The notes below the pieces were generated by a model. The model searched no databases. It worked only from the letters and a program-made list of their open reading frames with translations, and was not told the DNA's origin. The position numbers and the translations under genes are program-made. Positions 6,902 to 13,783 of a stretch of DNA of 21,426 bases are shown here, in pieces. Position 1 is the first letter of the stretch, and each line of letters opens with the position of its first letter. Source of the DNA: DASSKA01 sp035765755 (GTDB taxonomy: Bacteria; Actinomycetota; Actinomycetes; Propionibacteriales; Nocardioidaceae); the NCBI GenBank assembly GCA_035765755.1, contig DASTWW010000041.1:1-21426 (forward strand), given 5' to 3'.

Positions 6902-6951
6902 TTGACACCGCCGACGCTACGAGCGCCGAATTAGGAGACGGTTAAGGCAGG
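6902..6951 (+). promoter_or_regulatory. Candidate promoter and OmpR-type direct repeat upstream of the two-component operon
   Basis: TTGACA at 6902-6907 is a perfect -35, but no good -10 lies 16-18 bases on. Downstream, TTAGGAGACGG (6931-6941) and TTAAGGCAGGG (6942-6952) match at 7 of 11 positions in direct tandem, the 11-base period usual for OmpR/PhoB dimers. A promoter with a good -35, a poor -10 and a tandem box fits autoregulation by the adjacent regulator, but the boxes fall at or past the expected transcription start, which would favour repression or regulation of the divergent gene. Confidence 0.35.
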
Positions 6952-6972
6952 GGGAAGGCTGGGTGAGGACGT

Positions 6973-7662
6973 GTGAGCATGTCCACCATGAGCGCGGGCC
7001 GGATCCTCGTCGTCGACGACGAGGTCTCCATCCGCCGCCTGATGCGCCTGTACCTCACGAAGGCCGGATTCGAGGTCGTGGACGTCGGCACCGGGGGTGA
7101 AGCACTCGTGGTGCTCCGCCGGGGCGACGTCGACCTGGCCATCGTGGACGTGATGCTGCCGGAGGTCGACGGGTTCGAGGTGGTCCGGAGGGCACGGCAG
7201 AGCTCGGCGATCCCGATCATCTTGCTGACCGCCCGAGGCGAGGAGACCAGCCGCGTCGCCGGCCTCGAGATCGGCGCGGACGACTACGTGGTCAAGCCGT
7301 TCCTGCCGCACGAGGTCGTCGCGAGGGTCCGCAGCCAGCTGCGCAGAGCCCGAGGCTTCGAGTCCGACCCGGAGGTACTGCGGGTCGGTGAGGTCGAGCT
7401 CGACCGCCGCGCCAGGTGCTGCACGGTCGGCGGTACGTCCGTCGAGCTGAGCCGGCGCGAGTTCGACCTGCTCGCGGCCCTGTTGGCCAACCCCCGCCGC
7501 GCGTATACCCGCGAGCAGCTGCTCGACGACGTCTGGGGCTCCCGGTTCGTCACCGACAAGACCGTCGACGTGCACGTGGTCGGGCTGCGCCGCAAGCTCG
7601 GGGACGCGCTGCGCATCTCCACGCTGCGCGGTGTCGGCTACCGGCTGGAGACCGATGACTGA
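6973..7662 (+). CDS. OmpR/PhoB-family response regulator
   Basis: The product is 229 residues from GTG 6973; ATG 6979, ten bases after GAGG, is an equally good start. The receiver domain (residues ~10-122) has the acidic pair D15-D16, phospho-acceptor D59 in AIVDVMLPEVDGFE, the Thr of ILLTARGEE and K108 in VVKPF. The C-terminal winged helix (~130-229) contains LSRREFDLLAALLANP, TREQLLDDVWG and the recognition region TDKTVDVHVVGLRRKLG, ending GVGYRLE. It binds DNA as a phosphorylated dimer. Its last codons overlap the kinase start by eight bases, so the two are co-translated. The stimulus is unknown. Confidence 0.94.
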   Translation: MSMSTMSAGRILVVDDEVSIRRLMRLYLTKAGFEVVDVGTGGEALVVLRRGDVDLAIVDVMLPEVDGFEVVRRARQSSAIPIILLTARGEETSRVAGLEIGADDYVVKPFLPHEVVARVRSQLRRARGFESDPEVLRVGEVELDRRARCCTVGGTSVELSRREFDLLAALLANPRRAYTREQLLDDVWGSRFVTDKTVDVHVVGLRRKLGDALRISTLRGVGYRLETDD

Positions 7663-9013
7663 GCGGCTGCGCTCCCTGCGCGTATGGCTGGTTGTGGCCA
7701 TGCTGACGACGGCCGTAGTCACCATCCTGGTCGGCAACTTCGTCATCGACCGGCTCAACGCGTCGTCCGAGTGGACCGCGGACCGCGCGAAGGGGCTCAT
7801 CACCGCGCGCGCCGTCGCCACCAGGGTCCGCGAGGGCGCGGGGACGCGCGAGCTCCAAGCACTCCAGCGGGCCCTCCCCAACGACCAGATCGTGGTGATC
7901 CGACACGGCGCCGTGATCTTCTCCGGACCGCCCAGGGCGTCCCTCCCCCTGGAGGTCACTGTCTCCACGCCTGTCCCCGGCGGGAAGGTGATCCTGCGCG
8001 ACCACCACGCCCCGGGCGCCGGTGGCTGGGTGCAGCCGAGCCTCGTGGCCGGCGTGATCGCGGTGCTGGTCATCGCCGAGGCCTGGATCGGTGCCACTCT
8101 GCTCATGCGCACGGTCCGCAGACCGCTGGCTCGGGCGGTCGAGACGGCTGACCGGGTCGCCGGCGGAGACTTCTCCGCTCGGATGGGGACCTCGGGGCCC
8201 GAGGAGTTCGACCGGCTCAGCCGCGCCCTCGACAGCATGGCCGCCCAGCTCGGGCGGACGGACTCCGAGCAGCGGCGGTTCCTCGCCGACCTTGCCCACG
8301 AGATCTCGACACCGGTCAGCGCGCTCTCCGGCTTCGCCTGTGCGCTCGCCGACGGGAGCGCTCAAACCTCCGCGGAGCGGGCCGAGGCCGCCGACATCGT
8401 GGTGCACGAGTCGCGCCGGCTCCAACGGCTCCTCGCCGATGTCAGGCAGCTCAACCGGCTCGAGCTCGCCGAGAGCGTCGGGCACGAGCAGGTCGCCATC
8501 CACGACCTCTGCCTGCACACCGCGCGGCGGTTCCGGCTCGCGGCTCACCGGGCGCACGTAGGCGTCCGGGTGGACGCACGGCCCGTCATGGTCACGGCAG
8601 ACCCGCGACTGGTCGAAGCGGTCATCAACAACTTCGTGTCCAACGCGATCCGCTACACACCGCCTGGCGGTCAGGTGGTGATCCGGGCTCGCAGAAGCCG
8701 GTCCGCCGTGGTCATCTCCGTCCGCGACACGGGTATCGGCATCGCGCCCGAACACCTGGAGCGAGTCTTCGACCGGCTCTACCGGGTGGACGAGGCACGG
8801 GACCGGGCGAGCGGCGGCTCGGGCCTCGGCCTGGCCATCGCCCGACGAGCCGCGCGCTCCCTGGGAGCGCGCATCGAGGTGGAGAGCACGCCCCGCGAAG
8901 GCAGCGAGTTCCGCCTCGTGCTGCAGCCGGTCAGCGTGCCGAGTCCGATGCAGGTTCCTGCGCCGCCGTACCCCGGGCCGAACGCAGCGACAGCCAGACG
9001 GCCACCGCCATGA
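7655..9013 (+). CDS. Two-component sensor histidine kinase
   Basis: The product is 452 residues from ATG 7655, overlapping the regulator's stop. A first membrane helix (~9-30) and a second (~130-152, LVAGVIAVLVIAEAWIGATLL) enclose a ~98-residue extracytoplasmic sensor region without a named domain. HAMP follows (~153-205). The phosphorylation site is H215 in FLADLAHEISTPVSALSGF, slightly unlike the usual HELRTPL. The catalytic domain has the N-box (INNFVSNAIRYTP, ~324-336), G1 (DTGIGIAP, 358-365), F-box (VFDRLYR) and G2 (GGSGLGLAIA, 387-396). After the ATPase there is a proline-rich tail of about 25 residues. The last 83 bases overlap, in opposite sense, the end of the following membrane-protein gene. 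Confidence 0.93.
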   Translation: MTERLRSLRVWLVVAMLTTAVVTILVGNFVIDRLNASSEWTADRAKGLITARAVATRVREGAGTRELQALQRALPNDQIVVIRHGAVIFSGPPRASLPLEVTVSTPVPGGKVILRDHHAPGAGGWVQPSLVAGVIAVLVIAEAWIGATLLMRTVRRPLARAVETADRVAGGDFSARMGTSGPEEFDRLSRALDSMAAQLGRTDSEQRRFLADLAHEISTPVSALSGFACALADGSAQTSAERAEAADIVVHESRRLQRLLADVRQLNRLELAESVGHEQVAIHDLCLHTARRFRLAAHRAHVGVRVDARPVMVTADPRLVEAVINNFVSNAIRYTPPGGQVVIRARRSRSAVVISVRDTGIGIAPEHLERVFDRLYRVDEARDRASGGSGLGLAIARRAARSLGARIEVESTPREGSEFRLVLQPVSVPSPMQVPAPPYPGPNAATARRPPP

Positions 9014-9395
9014 TCGCCATCGCGATCGGGACATGGACGGCGGTCAGGGTGTCCTTGCCGTCGTCGCGGATCAACCCGCCGATGTAGGACTCGAGCACGA
9101 TCAGCCCGGTGAACACGAGCCCGCCGAGCCACAGGTCCTTGCGGGACCGGCGCTTCCAGATCGCGTAGAGCGTGCCGAGTGCGGCGAAGAACAGGGCCAC
9201 CTCGGCGCCGCGGGCATGGATGTCGATCCAGCTGCTCGCCGCGTCGCGGTGCCCGTCGTGCTCGAGGAAGATGCCCGCCCACAGCCCCTGCAGCAGGACT
9301 GCGAGTGCGGAGAGGCCGATGAGCGCGCTGAACACGGTGTTCTTCTGACGCGTCCTCGGGGTGGTGCGTTCGCGCGGGGACAGGGTGGTGGTCAT
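8931..9395 (-). CDS. Four-helix membrane protein (DUF6220-like)
   Basis: The 154-residue protein starts at ATG 9395, with GGGAG seven bases upstream. Four hydrophobic segments lie at roughly 22-44, 62-81, 89-107 and 119-138. H60 (SWIDIHARGAE) and H121 (LTAVHVPIAM) sit at the start of helices 2 and 4, a pattern that in cytochrome-b-like four-helix proteins can ligate haem, though nothing here proves it. I place it with DUF6220-type proteins from the fold and His spacing; this is moderate. Its last 28 codons are antisense to the kinase C-terminal tail. A promoter candidate lies at 9509-9537. Confidence 0.75.
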   Translation of the reverse strand: MTTTLSPRERTTPRTRQKNTVFSALIGLSALAVLLQGLWAGIFLEHDGHRDAASSWIDIHARGAEVALFFAALGTLYAIWKRRSRKDLWLGGLVFTGLIVLESYIGGLIRDDGKDTLTAVHVPIAMAIMAVAVWLSLRSARGTAAQEPASDSAR

Positions 9396-9508
9396 GTGGA
9401 AGCTCCCGAAAGGTTTCCATGGTGGACGGTGGGCAGCAGGCGCCGTCGGCCACTACCTCGGACACCGGGCGCGCTGCGCCCGTTCCGCCTGTAGTGCAAA
9501 CCTTGCGA

Positions 9509-9537
9509 ACAGTACGCGACCGGTTCCCTTCACCCAA
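9509..9537 (-). promoter_or_regulatory. Promoter candidate for the four-helix membrane protein
   Basis: Read on the minus strand, TTGGGT (9537-9532) and TACTGT (9514-9509) are spaced by 17 bases, close to the actinobacterial TTGnnn/TAnnnT pattern. It would give a leader of about 105 bases before ATG 9395. Confidence 0.35.
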
Positions 9538-9571
9538 GGCTGTCCACTGCTCCTGAAAGGGACCTGAACCG

Positions 9572-9599
9572 ACCCTTCACGGTCGCTACCCTTCGCGGT
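9572..9599. repeat. Short direct repeat in intergenic region
   Basis: ACCCTTCACGGT (9572-9583) and ACCCTTCGCGGT (9588-9599) differ at one base and start 16 bases apart. A third partial copy, CCCTTCACCC, lies near 9526-9535. The set may be a regulator binding array for one of the two divergent genes. Confidence 0.4.
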
Positions 9600-9660
9600 G
9601 GGCAGCCGGCGGGATCGCACATGCCGGCGCTGAGCGCCTCCTGCAACTGACGTAGAACGT

Positions 9661-9677
9661 CACCCCCACTCGGGGTG
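9661..9677. repeat. Inverted repeat upstream of the oxidase promoter
   Basis: CACCCC (9661-9666) and GGGGTG (9672-9677) are perfect complements around a 5-base loop. It lies 25 bases before the -35 candidate at 9702, a usual place for a regulator site; it may also be chance in GC-rich DNA. Confidence 0.3.
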
Positions 9678-9701
9678 GCCTCGGTAGGGCCGTCGTGCTC
9701 A

Positions 9702-9730
9702 TTGACCGCCAATTGTGCCCATGTGAGGCT
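9702..9730 (+). promoter_or_regulatory. Promoter candidate for the galactose-oxidase-like gene
   Basis: TTGACC (9702-9707) and GAGGCT (9725-9730) are spaced by 17 bases. The -35 is good; the -10 differs from the actinobacterial TAGGCT type at its first base. A start near 9737 would leave a leader of about 25 bases. Confidence 0.35.
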
Positions 9731-9761
9731 CGCTGGAGGGTCGCGCGAGAGGGGTGGACCC

Positions 9762-11270
9762 ATGAGGCGTGTGGTGCGGCGCGAAAAGCTGGGGACGTCG
9801 TTGGTCGTGTCCTCCGGGATGGCCGGGGCTCTCGCGTTGGCGGCGGTCGCGCCGTCGTCGCTGGCGGGAGCGGCCACGTCACCGGAGGCCCGCGGCAACC
9901 CGGCGGTGGTCGGGCGGTGGAGCAAGGCCTTCAACCCGGGCAGCAACGCCGTGGGCATCAGCGCGACGCTCCTGCACAACGGCCGGGTGCTCATCATGGG
10001 GGACGAGAACTTCCGCAAGACCACGGTGACGTCCGGGTACCTCTACAACCCGGTCACCAACAAGGTGCGCAGGGTCATCACCCCGGCCGAGGTGTTCTGC
10101 GGCGGCATGATCACTCTCAGCGACGGCCGGATGCTGACCGTCGGCGGGACGGGCGCCAAGATCCCCATCGGTCTCAAGGACATCTGGCTCTTCAACCCGG
10201 CGACTCGGAAGTGGACCAAGCAGCCGGACACCCCGCTCGGCCGGTACTACCCGACCATCGCCGAGCTGCCCAGCGGCCGGGTGCTCATCGTGGCCGGCAC
10301 GGAGGCCGACGCGGTGACACCGAACCCGAAGGTGGAGATCTACACCCCGCCCCGTCCGGGCAGGGCGAAGGGCACCTTGAGGGTCGTTGGGCCGGAGCAC
10401 ACCACCGGGTTCTATCCCAAGCTGTTCGTGATGCCGGACGGCAGGGTGCTCGAGGTGAAGGGCTTCAGCGCCTACCGGTTCGACCCCGCCTCGCCGGACT
10501 GGAAGTTCTTCGGTCGGCTGCCCGCCTTCGCCGGTCCTGGTGCGGCCGGCATGATGCTGCCGGGCGGCCCGAACGGTGCCAAACGGGTGATCAGCGTCGG
10601 CGGCCTCGAGCACGGCAAGGCGCTGGCCTCCACGGAGATCTTCAACTACGCCAACCCGACGGCCGGCTGGCACCGGGGACACCGGATGCCGACGCCTCGA
10701 GCGCACATGAACCTCGTGCAGGTGCCCAACGGCACGGCGTACGGCATCGGCGGGAACCGGACCGGGCTGTACGGCGCCGGCACGCGGCAGACCCTGTTCT
10801 ACAACCCGGCCAAGGACGCCTGGAGGGGGATGGCGGTCGAGTCGGTGCGCCGCGCCTACCACTCGACTGCGCTGCTGCTGCCGGACGGTCGGATCCTGGC
10901 CGCCGGTGACACCGGCACAGGTGGCGGCGGCGCGCTCCTGGACATCTACTCCCCGCCCTACCTCTTCCACGGCACGCGGCCGGTGATCCACACCGCGCCG
11001 ACCCAGGTGAAGTACGGCGCGAAGTTCAAGATCGGCTGGTCGGGCAAACGGGTCACCCGTGCCGTGCTCATGGCACCGGGCTCGACAACGCACGCGGACG
11101 AGATGCAGGCCCGGCACGTCGAGCTGCGGGTCACCCGGACGGCGAACGGGTTCGTGGCCTCAGCGCCACCACGGGCGGCCGTGGCGCCTCCGGGCTACTA
11201 CATGCTGTTCGTGGTGACCAAGGGTGGCGTGCCGTCCAAGGCCAAGTGGATCCACGTCGGTCCGCGGTAG
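9762..11270 (+). CDS. Secreted galactose-oxidase-like (GlxA-type) radical copper oxidase, putative
   Basis: The 502-residue protein starts at ATG 9762 behind an AGAGGGG site. Residues 1-38 form a signal peptide: basic MRRVVRREK, hydrophobic core, then SSLAGA-ATS. A beta-propeller of Kelch-type blades follows (repeated DGR/NGR-V-L and GG turns, ~70-390), and a C-terminal immunoglobulin-like DUF1929 domain (~400-502, from SPPYLFHG to PGYYMLFVV). Compared from memory with Fusarium galactose oxidase, the active-site residues are present: C113 (VFCGG) and Y163 (GRYYPT) for the Cys-Tyr cofactor, Y366-H367 (RAYHSTALLLPDG), and H444 (GSTTHADE). The stacking Trp290 is not at the same place (VAGTE). 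Such enzymes oxidise alcohols to aldehydes with H2O2. In Streptomyces, glxA sits next to cslA and acts on a tip glycan; no cslA is here, so the substrate is open. Confidence 0.85.
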   Translation: MRRVVRREKLGTSLVVSSGMAGALALAAVAPSSLAGAATSPEARGNPAVVGRWSKAFNPGSNAVGISATLLHNGRVLIMGDENFRKTTVTSGYLYNPVTNKVRRVITPAEVFCGGMITLSDGRMLTVGGTGAKIPIGLKDIWLFNPATRKWTKQPDTPLGRYYPTIAELPSGRVLIVAGTEADAVTPNPKVEIYTPPRPGRAKGTLRVVGPEHTTGFYPKLFVMPDGRVLEVKGFSAYRFDPASPDWKFFGRLPAFAGPGAAGMMLPGGPNGAKRVISVGGLEHGKALASTEIFNYANPTAGWHRGHRMPTPRAHMNLVQVPNGTAYGIGGNRTGLYGAGTRQTLFYNPAKDAWRGMAVESVRRAYHSTALLLPDGRILAAGDTGTGGGGALLDIYSPPYLFHGTRPVIHTAPTQVKYGAKFKIGWSGKRVTRAVLMAPGSTTHADEMQARHVELRVTRTANGFVASAPPRAAVAPPGYYMLFVVTKGGVPSKAKWIHVGPR

Positions 11271-11290
11271 GTGCGCTCCTGCGAGGGGGT

Positions 11291-11319
11291 GACCGGGCGC
11301 CTCAGCGGAACGCCCGGTC
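11291..11319 (+). terminator. Terminator-like hairpin after the oxidase gene
   Basis: GACCGGGCG (11291-11299) and CGCCCGGTC (11311-11319) form a perfect 9-bp stem with an 11-base loop, 20 bases past the oxidase stop. There is no T-tract. It likely separates this gene from the phosphatase gene that starts 40 bases on. Confidence 0.55.
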
Positions 11320-11359
11320 CGGTGGCGGTGGGTCGTGCGCGGCGTAGAGTTCGTCGGTG

Positions 11360-13036
11360 ATGAGCCTGACCACGCCCGTCCAGCAGGGGGACGAAGGACG
11401 CGACGCGCTGCTGCTGGCCGCCCAGCTGGAGCTGTTGGCCGGCGTCGTCGCCGGGCTCACCCTCCCGCAGGCGCTCGAGTCGCTGCTGCGGGTGGTGGAG
11501 CGGGTCTCGACGGGCGGGCTGCTGGCGTCCATCCTGCTGCTCGACGAGACCGGCACCCGCCTGCTGCACGGGGCCGCACCCAGCCTGCCCGCGCACTACA
11601 ACTCGGCCATCCACGGGGTGGAGATCGGGCCGTCCGTGGGTTCGTGCGGCACGGCGGCGCATCTGCGTAGGCAGGTCATCGTCGAGGACATCGACACCGA
11701 CCCGCTGTGGGCCGACTTCCGCGAGCTGGCGCTCGGCGCCGGGCTCCGGGCCTGCTGGTCCACGCCGATCATCGGGGTCGGCGGGCGGGTGCTCGGCACC
11801 TTCGCGATGTACTACCCGACGCCGTCCCGCCCGAGTCCGAGCGACCTCGCCCTGATCGACGTGCTGGTCCGCACGGTGGCGATGGCGATCGAGCGCAGCC
11901 GCCTCGACGAGCAGCGCGAGCGTGAGCTCGCCGAGGAGCGCGCACTCGGCCTGACCTTCCAACGCAGCCTGCTCCCGGACATCCCGGAGCGGATCGGGCA
12001 GCTCGAGCTCGCCGCGCGCTACCGCACCGGTGACCCGGGTGTCCACGTCGGCGGCGACTGGTTCGACGCGATCGCGGTCGACGACGGGGTTGTCCTGGTG
12101 GTCGGTGATGTGCAGGGGCACGACGTCCAGGCCGCTGCCCTGATGGGCCAGCTGCGCACCGTCGTACGCGCCACCGCCAGTGAAGGCCATCCGCCGGCCG
12201 GCGTGCTCGCCCGGGCGGCCGACTACCTGGACCGGCTCGACAGCGAGAGGCTCGCGACAGTGCTGGTCGTGCACATCGACGTCGACGGACGACTCGCGAC
12301 GACGGCCTGCGCGGGGCACTTGCCGCCGATCCTGCTGGAGGCGGCCCCTCAGGGGGCAATGCTCGCCCAGCTGGAGGTGGACACCGGCCCGCCGCTGGGC
12401 ATCGGCCAGGCGTGGGAGGAGCGCAGCAGCCACCTGCGTTCGGAGTCGGTGCTGCTGCTGTACACCGATGGACTGGTGGAGACCAGGACCTGGGACATCG
12501 ACGAGGGCATCGACCGCTTGGGGGCGCTGCTGATGACGCTCCCGCCGAGAGTCGGCCCGGCACGGGTGCTCGACACGGCCCTGGACCTGCTGCCCGCCGG
12601 AAACCGCGGTGACGACGTGGCGGTGCTCGCCGCCCTCATCCCGGCCTCGGGCGCGACGTCGGGCTACCGGGCCGAACGAATGCTGCCGGCCCAGCCGATG
12701 TCGGTCCCGCTGGCCCGGTCCTGGACGCAGGGCTGGCTCAACGGGTCACCAGTGCCGGTGCAGTTGAACCACGTGGTGCTCCTGGTGGTCTCCGAGCTGG
12801 TCACCAACGCGGCCCGGCAGAGTGACGGGGCGGTGCGCATCACGCTGGAGACCACGGGCCGGGAGCTCCTGGTGGAGGTCTTCGACAGCGGCCACCGGAT
12901 GCCGGTGCTCAGCGAGTCCGCAGAGCTCGACTCCACGAGTGGCCGCGGGCTCCGTCTGATCGACACCCTCTGCGAGAGCTGGGGGGTCCGCGAAGAGCTC
13001 AACGGCAAGACGGTCTGGGCGCGGCTGCGCTGGTGA
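11360..13036 (+). CDS. GAF-SpoIIE phosphatase-HATPase signalling protein
   Basis: The 558-residue protein starts at ATG 11360, with GTG 11357 directly before it. A GAF domain covers ~20-182 (SILLLDETGTRLLHGAAPSLP, GPSVGSCGTAAHLRRQVIV, ACWSTPI). A short charged linker (QRERELAEERALGLTFQRSLLP) leads into a PP2C/SpoIIE Ser/Thr phosphatase at ~205-427. Its metal-binding residues are visible: D233 and D236 in GGDWFD, D250 in VVGDVQGHD, D370 in LYTDGL, D418-D419 in NRGDDVAVL. A C-terminal RsbW-like ATPase (~445-558) has the N-box SELVTNAA with E479 and N483, DSG at 509-511 and SGRGLRLID. Such proteins dephosphorylate STAS anti-anti-sigma factors and may phosphorylate them through the ATPase. No STAS or sigma gene is near. 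The stop abuts that of the convergent regulator gene. Confidence 0.92.
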   Translation: MSLTTPVQQGDEGRDALLLAAQLELLAGVVAGLTLPQALESLLRVVERVSTGGLLASILLLDETGTRLLHGAAPSLPAHYNSAIHGVEIGPSVGSCGTAAHLRRQVIVEDIDTDPLWADFRELALGAGLRACWSTPIIGVGGRVLGTFAMYYPTPSRPSPSDLALIDVLVRTVAMAIERSRLDEQRERELAEERALGLTFQRSLLPDIPERIGQLELAARYRTGDPGVHVGGDWFDAIAVDDGVVLVVGDVQGHDVQAAALMGQLRTVVRATASEGHPPAGVLARAADYLDRLDSERLATVLVVHIDVDGRLATTACAGHLPPILLEAAPQGAMLAQLEVDTGPPLGIGQAWEERSSHLRSESVLLLYTDGLVETRTWDIDEGIDRLGALLMTLPPRVGPARVLDTALDLLPAGNRGDDVAVLAALIPASGATSGYRAERMLPAQPMSVPLARSWTQGWLNGSPVPVQLNHVVLLVVSELVTNAARQSDGAVRITLETTGRELLVEVFDSGHRMPVLSESAELDSTSGRGLRLIDTLCESWGVREELNGKTVWARLRW

Positions 13037-13774
13037 TCATGGGCGAGCCAGCTCGGCCCACACGAGCTTGCCCTCGCCAGGAACCACCTCGAGCCCCCAC
13101 GCCGTGGTCAGCGCGGCCACCAGGTGCAGGCCCCGGCCGTGCTCGGCAGTGTTGCTCGCCGCTCTGGGCTCCGGCGTCCCGGTCCCGGTGTCCAGCACGT
13201 CGATGCGCAGGCTGGTCGGGTTCAGCGAGACGCGCAACCGACACGACGAGTGAGCGTGCGTCACGGCGTTCGCCGCGAGCTCGCTGGTGACGACCAGCGC
13301 GTCGTCGAGCAACGGGGCGAGGTCCCACTCGGCGACCTTCTCCGCGACGAACCTGCGCGCCTCGCTCGCGCTGCTCAGCGACCGCGGCAGGTCGAGGACC
13401 GCCTCTGTCTCGCGCGGCCGGCCAACCGACTCCAGCAGGTCGACGACGTAGTCCAGCTCCGCGTCCTTCAGCACGTAGCCCTCGACGTGCGTGGCGATCC
13501 ACTCCTCGTCGACGGTCTCGGCCCCGGAGAACACCACCACCTTGGAGGTGGGGGAGTGCCGCCTGAGCTGGACGAGGACCTCGCGGCCCGCCAGGTCGGG
13601 AAGCCCCAGATCGAGCACGACCACGTCCGGCTGCAGCGACCTGGCAAGTTCGACGGCCCCGGCCCCGTCGCTGGCCTCACCGACCACCTCGAACCCGCCC
13701 CGGAAGCGCAGCGCGGTGCGCAGCAGCCGACGCACCTCAGGCACGTCGTCGACCAGGAGGACGCGGATGCCCAT
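13037..13774 (-). CDS. Response regulator with RsbW-like ATPase output (REC-HATPase)
   Basis: The product is 245 residues from ATG 13774. The receiver (~1-115) has D9-D10, phospho-acceptor D55 (VVVLDLGLPDLAG), S83 (VVFSG) and K103 (YVLKDAEL). In place of a DNA-binding domain comes a GHKL/HATPase_c_2 domain (~125-245) of the anti-sigma kinase type: PRSLSSASEARRFV, DDALVVTSELAANAVTHAHS with E165 and N169, VLDTGTGTP, and HGRGLHLVAALTTAWG. Phosphorylation of the receiver would thus control a Ser/Thr kinase or a binding domain rather than transcription directly. It starts nine bases after the stop of the histidine kinase gene, so the kinase is the likely donor. It ends against the phosphatase gene with no gap (TGATCA spans both stops). 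Confidence 0.9.
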   Translation of the reverse strand: MGIRVLLVDDVPEVRRLLRTALRFRGGFEVVGEASDGAGAVELARSLQPDVVVLDLGLPDLAGREVLVQLRRHSPTSKVVVFSGAETVDEEWIATHVEGYVLKDAELDYVVDLLESVGRPRETEAVLDLPRSLSSASEARRFVAEKVAEWDLAPLLDDALVVTSELAANAVTHAHSSCRLRVSLNPTSLRIDVLDTGTGTPEPRAASNTAEHGRGLHLVAALTTAWGLEVVPGEGKLVWAELARP

Positions 13775-13783
13775 GGCCGCAGC

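Larger units (their letters stand above)
9396..9761. other. Divergent intergenic region between the four-helix membrane protein and the oxidase
   Basis: This 366-base stretch has no credible gene. It holds the leader and promoter candidate of the minus-strand membrane-protein gene on the left, a 12-base direct repeat in the middle, and a hairpin plus promoter candidate for the oxidase gene on the right. A leader hairpin (CGGGCGC 9466-9472, GCGCCCG 9476-9482, 3-base loop) lies in the expected untranslated region of the left gene. The frames through it (e.g. 9530-10024 minus) are shadows. Confidence 0.5.

Noticed and set aside
7550..9034. 494-codon minus-strand frame over the sensor kinase
   Set aside because: The kinase domains are on the plus strand. 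Only the separate frame 8931-9395 on the minus strand looks like a membrane protein.
9879..11117. 412-codon minus-strand frame over the oxidase
   Set aside because: No signal, motif or start site; composition typical of antisense.
13034..13039. TGATCA palindrome at the junction of two stops
   Set aside because: It is fully explained by two abutting TGA stop codons in opposite orientation.
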